From assembly GCA_965228695.1 (NCBI GenBank), contig CBDDIB010000002.1:3844001-3908000 (forward strand): a stretch of 64,000 nt of DNA, written 5' to 3'. The DNA comes from JAJFJD01 sp965228695 (GTDB taxonomy: Bacteria; Pseudomonadota; Alphaproteobacteria; UBA8366). A program made the position numbers and the translations under genes. Below are positions 19,632 through 27,807 of the stretch, piece after piece; position 1 is the first letter of the stretch; each line of letters starts with the position of its first letter. Below the pieces are notes generated by a model. It saw only the letters and a program-made list of their open reading frames with translations. It was not told where the DNA came from and searched no databases.

Positions 19632-20474
19632 CTAATCGATGTCGCTCGCGTCGTGGCGTTCCAAGACCCGCTCGTCTTCCGGACCCGAGGTCTTGTTGAC
19701 CCGGCGGCCGCGCTGCACCGCCGGACGGTCCTGAATTTCCGACGCCCATCGCACCACGTTGGTATAGGTGGCCACGTCCAGGAACTCCGCCGCCTCGTAG
19801 GCGTTGTTCAACACCAGGTTTCCGTACCAGGCATAGGTCGCGATGTCGGCGATGTTGTAGTCGTCGCCGCAGAGATAACGCCGTTCCGCCAGGTTCCGGT
19901 TCAACACGTCGAGCTGCCGCTTCGTTTCCATCGTGTAGCGGTCGATCGGATACTCATACCGCTCCGGCGCGTATTTGTAGAAATGGCCGAAACCGCCCCC
20001 GAGATAGGGCGCGCTGCCCATCTGCCAGAACAGCCACGCGTAGCACTCGGCCCGCGCCGACAGGTCCGACGGCAGAAACGCGTCAAACTTCTCGGCGAGA
20101 TACAGCAGAATCGCGCCGGATTCGAACACGCGGGTCGGTGGCGACGTACTTTGATCGAGCATCGCAGGGATCTTCGAATTCGGATTAATCTCCACGAAGC
20201 CGCTGCCGAACTGCTCACCTTCCGGAATCTTGATCAGCCAGGCGTCATACTCCGCGTCCTCTTTGCCGAGCGCGAGGAGTTCTTCGAACATGATGGTGAC
20301 CTTGACCCCGTTCGGCGTCGCCAGCGAGTAGAGCTGATGCGGATGCTTGCCCCGCGGCAATTCCTTTTCATGCGTCGGCCCGGCGATCGGGCGGTTTATC
20401 TTGGCCCATTCGCCGCCGCTTTCGGCGTCCCATTTCCAGACTTTCGGCGGGGTATAGGTCAATGAATCGGCCAT
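19632..20474 (-). CDS. yghU: YghU-type glutathione S-transferase (disulfide-bond reductase)
   Basis: 280 residues, closely like E. coli YghU along its whole length. Shared blocks are NRPIAGPTHEKELPRGKHPHQLYSLATPNG, NPNSKIPAM, RVFESGAILLYLAEKF, GGGFGHFYKYAPE and a C-terminal ERHDASD tail. YghU is a Nu-class GST that reduces disulfides with two bound glutathiones. Cytoplasmic. It is a single gene with the hsp20 promoter region on its downstream side. Confidence 0.93.
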   Translation of the reverse strand: MADSLTYTPPKVWKWDAESGGEWAKINRPIAGPTHEKELPRGKHPHQLYSLATPNGVKVTIMFEELLALGKEDAEYDAWLIKIPEGEQFGSGFVEINPNSKIPAMLDQSTSPPTRVFESGAILLYLAEKFDAFLPSDLSARAECYAWLFWQMGSAPYLGGGFGHFYKYAPERYEYPIDRYTMETKRQLDVLNRNLAERRYLCGDDYNIADIATYAWYGNLVLNNAYEAAEFLDVATYTNVVRWASEIQDRPAVQRGRRVNKTSGPEDERVLERHDASDID

Positions 20475-20603
20475 GTGTTCTGCTTCCTAACTTTAGGTTT
20501 GATTGCACCCGTATGGAGGGGATGGGCGGCGGAATAGGCGTTTTGTCGAATTGCCTGATAGAGAACTGGTTCGAGTGGGGCATTACGTCAATGTCGGTGT
20601 TGG

Positions 20604-21005
20604 CTACGAAATAAGGCGAAGCAATTGGCGATGCGCCTGTTCCACCTGCATCGGTTCCAATATCAGGTCTGCTTCGGCGGACCACGGCGACGGTCCCTGC
20701 ATTTCCTGAAATTTAAGGCGAAGCGTTACATGTCCCAGGGAATCGGCAGTAGCGGAAATCGCAAACTCCCCTTCCAGGGACGCCCAGGTCAACGCACCTT
20801 TCCAGCCCCGCCACTGATCGACCATTGTCTTGAACAGATCGACCAGACCAGCGGCATCGGCGCCGCCGATGTCCGAGAAAAGCGCCACCTTTGTCGTGAC
20901 TTGCAAAGCCGGGCATTCGAAGGAAACTGCGATGGAATTTCGATTGTAGTCGAAGAGTTTCAATTTGGCGGCCGGATCGGCCGACGAAATCTCAACCGTA
21001 TCCAT
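20604..21005 (-). CDS. DUF6228-like hypothetical protein
   Basis: 133 residues from MDTVEISS (21005); the ORF start 27 bases earlier is less likely. The layout WRGWKGALTWASLEGEF, then LGHVTLRLKFQE, resembles DUF6228 proteins, small beta-rich proteins of unknown function common in polymorphic genomic regions. No signal peptide or catalytic motif is present. Confidence 0.6.
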   Translation of the reverse strand: MDTVEISSADPAAKLKLFDYNRNSIAVSFECPALQVTTKVALFSDIGGADAAGLVDLFKTMVDQWRGWKGALTWASLEGEFAISATADSLGHVTLRLKFQEMQGPSPWSAEADLILEPMQVEQAHRQLLRLIS

Positions 21006-21126
21006 GATATCCGTCCCTGATGCCCGGTTCACGGGCTCATCTCAACCATACGCGACCCGCGAAGGAAGTTCATGGCAATATCGAAACGCCGGCGGGACTG
21101 CGAAACCTAACCCGGTCAAATCACAA

Positions 21127-21915
21127 CTACCGCGCACGCTTGCCTTGGAAATCGGGCGTGCGCTTTTCGCGGAAGGCGTTACCACCCTCCTTCGATTCTT
21201 CGGTGAGGTAGTACAGCGAGGTGGCCTCGAAGCCGAGGGCGGCGATGCCGCGGATATGGTCGGTGTCCGCGTTGAAGCTGCGCTTCGCGATGGCGATGGC
21301 GGTGGGGCTGCGCTCGGCGATTTCGGCGCACCACTGATCGACCTCGGCGTCGAGTTGGTCGTCCGGCACCACCTTGTTCACCAGACCCATGGCCTCCGCT
21401 TCCTTGGCAGTGTAGCGGCGGCAGAGATACCAGATCTCGCGCGCCTTCTTCTCGCCGACGACGCGCGCCAGATAGGCGGTGCCGAATCCCGGATCGACCG
21501 AGCCCACCTTGGGGCCGACTTGGCCGAAAATGGCGCTTTCTGCGGCGATCGTCATGTCGCAGACCGTCGCCAGCACGTTGCCGCCGCCGATCGAATAACC
21601 GCGCACCTTGGCTATTACCGGCACCGGCACCTCGCGCATGGCCGCGTGGATTTCCTCGACCGGAACCTTCAGGATGCCCCGCCCCTGCCGCTCGCCCGAC
21701 CCCTTGGACTGCTGGTCGCCGCCGGTACAGAACGCGCGGTCGCCCGCCCCGGTCAGCACGATGGCGCAATTGTCGCGGTTCCAACCGCCGCGTTTGAGGG
21801 CGTCAATCAGTTCCTCGTAGGTCTGCGCCCGCAGGGAGTTATACCGCTCCGGCCGGTTCAGGGTGATCGTGGCGACGCGGTTCTTCTCTTCGAACAGAAT
21901 GTCTTCGTATTCCAT
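21127..21915 (-). CDS. Crotonase-fold hydrolase, BadI/MenB-like
   Basis: 262 residues. Strong overall likeness to 2-ketocyclohexanecarboxyl-CoA hydrolase (BadI) and to naphthoate synthase (MenB). Shared blocks include GAGDRAFCTGGDQ, GYSIGGGNVLATVCDMTIA, FGQVGPKVGSVDPG and GEKKAREIWYLCRRY. BadI opens the alicyclic ring in anaerobic benzoate/cyclohexanecarboxylate breakdown. The usual bad-operon neighbours are absent, so the native reaction may be another ring-opening or Dieckmann-type step. The start at 21915 (MEYEDILFEEKN) fits relatives. Confidence 0.85.
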   Translation of the reverse strand: MEYEDILFEEKNRVATITLNRPERYNSLRAQTYEELIDALKRGGWNRDNCAIVLTGAGDRAFCTGGDQQSKGSGERQGRGILKVPVEEIHAAMREVPVPVIAKVRGYSIGGGNVLATVCDMTIAAESAIFGQVGPKVGSVDPGFGTAYLARVVGEKKAREIWYLCRRYTAKEAEAMGLVNKVVPDDQLDAEVDQWCAEIAERSPTAIAIAKRSFNADTDHIRGIAALGFEATSLYYLTEESKEGGNAFREKRTPDFQGKRAR

Positions 21916-22038
21916 GGAGTGTCTCGCTTTTCGGTGGGGCTGTTGGGACGCAGGGTTGCCTAGCACTCTATCCGGCGGGGAACAGGGCGGGCAAATAGGC
22001 CGCAACAGGAAAGCGACTTCAACGGGGACGCGCCGCGC

Positions 22039-22503
22039 CTAGCGGCGGGACGCCCTGGCCTTGGCTTGTTCGATTTGCTCACGCGTCATGTCGGCCGCGA
22101 CGGAATCCCGGCGATCCCGCGCCCAAGCACTGCCCGCCGACGCCGCCAGATCGAGCCAATACCATGCCTTGACCCGGTCTAGCGTTACGCCCCGGCCCCG
22201 GCTGTAGAAGTCGCCGATATTGAGCTGAGCGGCGACATGGCCTTTTTCGGCGGCGGCGCGATACCAGTGCGCGGCGCGGCGATCGTCTCGGGGTACGCCC
22301 AGTCCCGCCTCATACAGGCCGGCAAGGGCGACTTGTGCCTCGAGGTCGCCCTGCCCCGCCAATCGCCGCCATTCGGAATAGGCATCGCCGTAGCGGCCCG
22401 CGTCATAAGCCGATAAGGCTTTCATGAAATCGGCGCGAGCCGGCAAACCCGCCGACAGGACTATGAAAACTGCGGCGACGATCGACCGCATGGCATCATC
22501 CAT
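22039..22503 (-). CDS. Secreted Sel1-repeat protein
   Basis: 154 residues with an N-terminal signal peptide (IVAAVFIVLSAGLPARA). It carries two to three Sel1-type TPR-like repeats, for example GDLEAQVALAGLYEAGLGVPRD and GHVAAQLNIGDFYSRGRGV. Sel1 proteins scaffold periplasmic complexes. The start may be ATG 22503 or the in-frame ATG at 22491; no clear ribosome site decides. It follows the NPCAAK-repeat gene by 64 bases on the same strand. Confidence 0.83.
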   Translation of the reverse strand: MDDAMRSIVAAVFIVLSAGLPARADFMKALSAYDAGRYGDAYSEWRRLAGQGDLEAQVALAGLYEAGLGVPRDDRRAAHWYRAAAEKGHVAAQLNIGDFYSRGRGVTLDRVKAWYWLDLAASAGSAWARDRRDSVAADMTREQIEQAKARASRR

Positions 22504-22567
22504 CGGATGGAAAGCGGGGGACGGGCGCCGCGAAACCCCGTCCCCCTAAAGCCGAGAAAATACCGCT

Positions 22568-23827
22568 TTAGCGATACTCTTCCGGCAAAAAGAACATCGA
22601 GTCCTGAGGTTCCGCGACGGCGATGTGGCAATCGATGCAGAACTTCAGGTTCGCCGCGTTACGCCCTTTCGTCTCGCCGAAGAACGCCCCGTTCGGCATG
22701 ACCATGGCGTATTTCCAATCGTCACTCGCCTTGTTCCACCCGGCGCTCATCTTGCGCATGATGAACAGCGGTCCCACGCCGACCTTGCCGTCCGCGGAGA
22801 CGGTGAAGCTGTCCTTGACCAGATACGAGCCGACCGGCATCTCACCGGCGTTTTCGAACTTGCCGTAGGATTTCGCCGGATCGTTCGCATAGTTCTGAAC
22901 GTATCGACCACCATGCGTCGCCGACTGGTACGCGACGCTGCTGTAGCGTTTGAAGTCGGTGTAATTCGACGCCACGCCGATACCGGACTTCGCGTATGCG
23001 GCTGTCATCTCCGAAATGATACAATCGTAAGCGGCCTTGGCCTCCGCCTTGGAAAGGTCGACCGGGGCCGCACCGCCACAGGGGTTGCAGGGATTTGCCG
23101 CACCACAAGGGTTGCACGGGTTCTTCGCTGCGCAGGGATTGCACGGGTTCTTCGCCGCACACGGGTTGCAGGCCCGCTTCGCCGCGCACGGGTTGCACGG
23201 GTTCTTCGCCGCACAGGGGTTGCAGGCCTTTTTAGCGGCACAGGGGTTACATGCCTTTGCCGCGCAGGGGTTGCAGGCTTTCTTAGCCGCGCAGGGGTTA
23301 CACGCCTTTGCCGCACATGGGTTGCAGGCTTTCTTGGCCGCGCAGGGATTGCACAGCGACGCTTTCTGCAGCCGCGGGATGACGCAGCGCGCGCTATAGG
23401 ACGCCGCTGCGCCGCCGCACGGATTGCAGGCGCCGCAGGGATTGCACGGGTTCTTCGCCGCGCAAGGATTGCAGGCCCGCTTGGCCGCGCAGGGATTACA
23501 GGGATTCTTTGCCGCACAAGGGTTGCAGGCCTTTTTGGCGGCACAGGGGTTACACGCCTTCGCCGCGCACGGGTTGCAGGCGGCGCGTGCCTTACATGGA
23601 TTCTTTGCCGCGCAGGGATTAACCGCCCGCTTCGCGGCACACTTGGCCGCGCATTTGGCCGCGCACAAGTTCTTCGCGGCGCACGGGTTAACGGCGCGTT
23701 TCGCCGCACACGGGTTCGCCTGCGCCGTGCTGATCATGATCGACGTACCGGCAACGGCCCCCGCGACACCCAAGGCCACGGCAACCGGGATAACGGTCGA
23801 CGACAGCATCTTCGCCTTTAACTGCAT
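22568..23827 (-). CDS. Cys-rich NPCAAK-repeat protein with C-terminal cytochrome P460 domain
   Basis: 419 residues from ATG 23827, which has GGAGG upstream. A signal peptide ends near STAQANPC. About 230 residues follow that are built almost only from NPCAAK units (about 17 full copies, joined by KAC, RAC, AC or NPC). They are interrupted once by a non-repeat stretch around SYSARCVIPRLQ. The last 150 residues form a cytochrome P460-like domain with DFKRYSSVAYQSATHGGRYVQNYAN and a single c-heme site CIDCH near the end. P460 domains oxidise hydroxylamine or detoxify NO in some bacteria. The repeat may bind metal or form a disulfide-rich rod. A divergent c-type cytochrome gene lies upstream. Confidence 0.82.
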   Translation of the reverse strand: MQLKAKMLSSTVIPVAVALGVAGAVAGTSIMISTAQANPCAAKRAVNPCAAKNLCAAKCAAKCAAKRAVNPCAAKNPCKARAACNPCAAKACNPCAAKKACNPCAAKNPCNPCAAKRACNPCAAKNPCNPCGACNPCGGAAASYSARCVIPRLQKASLCNPCAAKKACNPCAAKACNPCAAKKACNPCAAKACNPCAAKKACNPCAAKNPCNPCAAKRACNPCAAKNPCNPCAAKNPCNPCGAANPCNPCGGAAPVDLSKAEAKAAYDCIISEMTAAYAKSGIGVASNYTDFKRYSSVAYQSATHGGRYVQNYANDPAKSYGKFENAGEMPVGSYLVKDSFTVSADGKVGVGPLFIMRKMSAGWNKASDDWKYAMVMPNGAFFGETKGRNAANLKFCIDCHIAVAEPQDSMFFLPEEYR

Positions 23828-24123
23828 GAATTCCTCCAATGGGTGGCGCGATTTTTCCGGCCACGCCTTTTCTTTCTTTGATTAAGCCCCGGTAGCCTAA
23901 AGCCCTTTGCATGCCACCGTGGCTCAATCTTGGTCACGTGATTGTGAGCCCGGATCTCGCCGCATGCGCGGCTCTACGCCGCACCGAAACCCCTGGCAAT
24001 TCCCACAAAATTGAATGTATTTGTTTCGCGCCAAAGGGATTTTGGTGCCAAACCTGATGCTCTGCCTGCGACGACCGGGGCCGGTGGCGGCGGATGGATC
24101 GGGAACCGAAACAGGAGAACGGA

Positions 24124-24543
24124 ATGACACGCTCAAAAAGAGGACTGATCGCCAGTGTTGCGATCGCTGGGTTCATGATCGCAAATCCCGCGTTCGCGGC
24201 GGACGGCGACGTCAAGAAAGGCGAGAAAGCCTACAAGACCAAATGCAAGAGTTGCCATTCGATCAAACCGAATGTGAAACGGGTTGGCCCCTCCCTGTTC
24301 GCGGTAATCGGCCGGAAATGCGGCACCGCCCCGAAAACCCGTTATTCGAGGGGCTATAAGGCCGCGTGCGAAGCGAAGCCGTTTACTTGGGATGCAGCGT
24401 CGATCGACGCGTATATCAAGGACCCGAGAGCCTTCATGTCCGAGAAGGCCGGGAAGAAAGTCTCGTCGCCGATGGCGGCCGTGAAAATCAAAAGGGAAAC
24501 GCGGCGCGCCAACATCCTCGCGTATCTGAAGACCCTCAAATAG
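24124..24543 (+). CDS. Secreted class I cytochrome c
   Basis: 139 residues with a signal peptide ending NPAFAADG. The heme site CKSCH lies near residue 40, with the following PNVKRVGPSLFAVIGRKCG typical of cytochrome c2-like proteins and a distal Met candidate in FMSEKAGKK or SSPMAAVK. Two extra Cys (RKCG and AACEAK) could form a disulfide. The start at 24124 is supported by CAGGAG. Divergent from the P460-domain gene, for which it is a plausible electron partner. Confidence 0.88.
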   Translation: MTRSKRGLIASVAIAGFMIANPAFAADGDVKKGEKAYKTKCKSCHSIKPNVKRVGPSLFAVIGRKCGTAPKTRYSRGYKAACEAKPFTWDAASIDAYIKDPRAFMSEKAGKKVSSPMAAVKIKRETRRANILAYLKTLK

Positions 24544-24553
24544 ATCAATGGGA

Positions 24554-25729
24554 TCAGGGCGGCAACACCAGCCGCCGCCCATCCCACCGCCTGCCGAGCA
24601 TCAACATACAGAGACCCGCCAGCGCGGACATAAGCGTCATCAGCAAATAGGACTGTGCGCCGAACTCGGCGTAAGCCAATCCGGACAGCGGCACGGCGAT
24701 CGCGATGGCCGCCCCCATGGCGAGTGCGTTGTACAGGCTTTGCGCCGTGGCCGACATACCGACCGGCGCTGCCTGCGACACGAAACTCATCGCCGCGAGA
24801 TGTCCTGCCCCGAAGGTCAGGGCGTGCAGCGCCTGCGCCACAAAGAGAACGGCCAAGTCGTTGCTCATCGCAAGCAGCGTCCAACGCAGGACGCCAGCGA
24901 CCGCCGCCAACGCCATCAAGGGAATCAATCCGAAGCGGCCGATCAGCCGCGCGCCAACAGCGAATAGAATGATCTCCGCCACGACTCCCTCGGCCCACAG
25001 CAGGCCGATTACCTGTTCGCTGATGCCGGCATCACGCCAATTCAGGGTGCCGAAGGCGTAGAGCACGGCGTGGCTGCCGGCATTCAGCGACATCGCCACG
25101 ATGAACAAGAGCATGACCGGGTGCAACGCCAGGCGCCAGACCACACCACGCATGCCTTGTTGCGCCTTTTCCGCCCGCGTGTCGGGCAAAATACAGGCAA
25201 CCGCGACGGCGGTCCCGGCAAGTGCGAGAATCGCCCAAAGGATTGCATCCTCGCCCCATCGCCCCAAGAGCACGCCGCCGAGGAAGGATGTGAGGATGAA
25301 ACTCACCGATCCCCATAGCCGGACCCGGCCATAATCCGCGTAGCCGCGCGACGCGTTCAGCATCGTCAGGCTGTCGCCGACCGGATTCACCGCGCTGTTG
25401 AAGACCGCGATGACCATTGCCACGGCCAGGATCTGCCAAAACCCGTCGGCGAAAAGATACATCGAATATCCGGCAGCAACCCCCGTCAGCAGCAGAACGA
25501 CCAGCCGCTTCCGCTCGCCGCGGCGGTCGGCGAATTGCGCGATGACCGGCGTCGTGCCGATGCTGATCCAGCGTCCGACCGATAGGACGAGTCCGATCTC
25601 GACCGGGCCGAGGCCGCGGCTCTGCAGCCATACCGGCCAGAAGGGCATGACGACGCCGACCAAGGCGAAGACGGCAAAATAGTAAGCTGACAGTCGCGAC
25701 GAGAGCCATGCCGGCCGCTTATCGGTCAT
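24554..25729 (-). CDS. MFS transporter, HcaT/PPP-like
   Basis: 391 residues, 12 membrane helices. It resembles the 3-phenylpropionate permease HcaT in the opening (YYFAVFALVGVVMPFWPVWLQSRGL), in DYGRVRLWGSVSFI, and in LLWAEGVVAEIILFAVGARL. Likely a proton symporter for a small organic acid or nucleoside. The FAD oxidase gene lies 20 bases upstream on the same strand, suggesting a transport-plus-oxidation unit. Confidence 0.85.
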   Translation of the reverse strand: MTDKRPAWLSSRLSAYYFAVFALVGVVMPFWPVWLQSRGLGPVEIGLVLSVGRWISIGTTPVIAQFADRRGERKRLVVLLLTGVAAGYSMYLFADGFWQILAVAMVIAVFNSAVNPVGDSLTMLNASRGYADYGRVRLWGSVSFILTSFLGGVLLGRWGEDAILWAILALAGTAVAVACILPDTRAEKAQQGMRGVVWRLALHPVMLLFIVAMSLNAGSHAVLYAFGTLNWRDAGISEQVIGLLWAEGVVAEIILFAVGARLIGRFGLIPLMALAAVAGVLRWTLLAMSNDLAVLFVAQALHALTFGAGHLAAMSFVSQAAPVGMSATAQSLYNALAMGAAIAIAVPLSGLAYAEFGAQSYLLMTLMSALAGLCMLMLGRRWDGRRLVLPP

Positions 25730-25748
25730 CGAGCCGCGGTACGAATGG

Positions 25749-26936
25749 TCACGAGATCGAGCCGACGCCGTAGGATCCCGTCAGCAACTTGCCCTCGGCG
25801 AACCGGCTCAACCGGTAGCCGCTGATATCCACATCGGTCGTCTGGCCTAGAATGGTCTGCGCCAGGACCTTGCCGACCATGGGCGACAGTTTGAAGCCGT
25901 GGCCTGAGAATCCGTACGCGATATGCAGCCCCTCGACGCCATCCACCGGACCCAGGACCGGATTCCAGTCGGGCGGAATGTCGTAGGGTCCGCACCACGA
26001 ATCGACGAGTTGCGCGTTGGCGAAATCGGGCATCCGGTGCGCGATCTGTCCGCCCTGCAGCAATACGAAATCGTCGGACACGTTCTCGTCCAGGGATTCG
26101 ACCCGGTCGAGCGGATCGCCGTGATCGCCGGTGCCTACCAGCACCACACCGCCTGACGCCGGCCGGAAGTACATCTTGTTCTCGACCGTCAGGTCTTTGA
26201 CGATCGGCAACTCCCGGTCATAGGGCTCATCGGTCTTAAACGTCAGGACGATGTGTTTCGACACTTCGAGGGGTAAGTGAAGATCGAGCCAGCCCGCCAA
26301 TGCCGCGGTCCACGGCCCGATGGCAAACAGCACCGTTCCGGCCTCGATGTCGCCGTCCGCGGTCTTGACGCCGGTTACCCGGTCGCCATCGCGCATGACG
26401 CCGATGACCTGCGTTTCGGTCAGCACATCGACGCCCTTGGCCCGGGCGCCGGCCACGAAACCGGTCGTGGTCAGGTACGGGTCGGCGTAGCCGGACACCG
26501 GCTCATAACCAATCACCGCGGCATCCTCGACGTTGAGACGCGGATGGAACTCCCGTGCCTGTTCCTTTGATATCTCGTAAGTTTCCGCACCGACACCCGA
26601 CTGCATGTTGAGGTTCTGCGACACCGAATCGGCCATTTTTTCGTCTGCGACGATGATATAGCCGGATTCGACCCATCCGCTGGACGCATCCCCAACGCCG
26701 ACATATTCCGGAAAATTCCGGAAAATCTCATGTCCCTTGACCGTCAATTCGGTGTTGGTCGGTATCGAGTAATGGCTGCGGCAGATCGCACAGGATTTTG
26801 CCGTGCCGCCGGTACAGATTTGTCCTTGTTCGATCAACAGGACGGAGCCCGCTCCGAGTGCCTTGAGGTGGAACGCGCTGGACGCGCCCACCACGCCGCC
26901 CCCAACAACGATGGTGTCGTAGGATTTGTTCGTCAT
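25749..26936 (-). CDS. FAD-dependent oxidoreductase, sarcosine-oxidase-beta-like
   Basis: 395 residues from ATG 26936 (MTNKSYDTIVVGGGVVGASSAFHLKALG), with the FAD Rossmann motif at the N-terminus. The ORF continues 59 residues upstream without homology, so the internal start is used. YGFSGHGFKLSPMVG near the C-terminus is the usual DAO-family flavin contact. CTGGTAKSCAICRSHYS is the region that in SoxB-like enzymes covers the flavin attachment. It probably oxidises an N-methyl amino acid or secondary amine; likely one operon with the MFS gene downstream. Confidence 0.87.
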   Translation of the reverse strand: MTNKSYDTIVVGGGVVGASSAFHLKALGAGSVLLIEQGQICTGGTAKSCAICRSHYSIPTNTELTVKGHEIFRNFPEYVGVGDASSGWVESGYIIVADEKMADSVSQNLNMQSGVGAETYEISKEQAREFHPRLNVEDAAVIGYEPVSGYADPYLTTTGFVAGARAKGVDVLTETQVIGVMRDGDRVTGVKTADGDIEAGTVLFAIGPWTAALAGWLDLHLPLEVSKHIVLTFKTDEPYDRELPIVKDLTVENKMYFRPASGGVVLVGTGDHGDPLDRVESLDENVSDDFVLLQGGQIAHRMPDFANAQLVDSWCGPYDIPPDWNPVLGPVDGVEGLHIAYGFSGHGFKLSPMVGKVLAQTILGQTTDVDISGYRLSRFAEGKLLTGSYGVGSIS

Positions 26937-27235
26937 TTTATCTTTATCCAGTTGCGCTTCGGCGACGAGTTCGACGTGAGATGCGATGAAAGCGCAATGC
27001 GGCCGAAAGGAAAAGAAATTAAACCCCCGGAAAGGCCGGTACCGACTGAGAAAAACAGGGTCGAGCCGGATTAAAATAAGAACTACCCTGACCGGATAGT
27101 TTTTCCCTAACACTCTGAGTCAAAGCCTTTAATCGCCGCGTACCCGGATCGATGCAAATCAACTCCGGTTACGCCACCGTTTTGTATACGTTAGGATAAA
27201 ATCCAACAAAACCCGGGCAGAGGGAAGCGCAACGA

Positions 27236-27805
27236 ATGGCTAAATCAAGTTCGAGTACCGGAGACGCCGTCGCCGCGGCGGGCGGCAGCATCGATCAAAT
27301 CCGTGAAATCCTGTTCGGCTCGGCGCAACGGCAGATAGACACGAGGTTGGCGCAGTCGGACAAGGCGATGAAAAAGGCCGCCGCGGAGGCCGAGGACCGG
27401 CTATCGGACGTCAGGAACAACTTGATCGAACGGCTCGGCTCGCTCGACTCGAATCTCGAGAGACAGATCGGGGAAGTCCTGGACAAGCTCGAAAAGGCGC
27501 AGGCCGACATCGAGCAGAAACTGCAGGCCGCCCAAAAGGAATTGTCCGACAATATGGCCGCTCTGGAAAAGCAGTTGCGCCAGGAGCTGGCGGACCAATC
27601 CCAGGACCAACGGCGGCGTCTCAAGGAAGTCCAGGATGATCTCGACAGTGCGGTCGCGCGGCTGGAAGACGAAAAGACCGGAAATCAGGATCTCGGCAAC
27701 TATTTGATGGAGATCGGTCTTCGCTTGCGGGGCGACCAAGGTCTCGATGCGATCCAGGCTTCGATCAGCGCCAATTTGGACGGCGATGGTGAACCGAAAG
27801 CCTGA
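27236..27805 (+). CDS. Coiled-coil protein, first gene of GTPase/two-component cluster
   Basis: 189 residues. Residues about 45-150 are an uninterrupted charged heptad-rich coiled coil (LEKAQADIEQKLQAAQKEL and similar). A short C-terminal part (GNYLMEIGLRLRGDQGLD) may be globular. There is no signal peptide or membrane segment, so it should be cytoplasmic. It stops two bases before the OmpA-domain gene, so the two products are almost certainly made together; it may bind the cytoplasmic part of that protein. Confidence 0.75.
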   Translation: MAKSSSSTGDAVAAAGGSIDQIREILFGSAQRQIDTRLAQSDKAMKKAAAEAEDRLSDVRNNLIERLGSLDSNLERQIGEVLDKLEKAQADIEQKLQAAQKELSDNMAALEKQLRQELADQSQDQRRRLKEVQDDLDSAVARLEDEKTGNQDLGNYLMEIGLRLRGDQGLDAIQASISANLDGDGEPKA

Positions 27806-27807
27806 GA

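Noticed and set aside
23037..23700. Short regular DNA repeats resembling a CRISPR-like array.
   Set aside because: The repeats are contiguous, in frame and code for NPCAAK units; there are no unique spacers of constant length and no cas genes.
22625..23821. 398-residue plus-strand ORF opposite the NPCAAK-repeat gene.
   Set aside because: It is the complement of a low-complexity repeat; the minus-strand frame has the signal peptide, ribosome site and heme motif.
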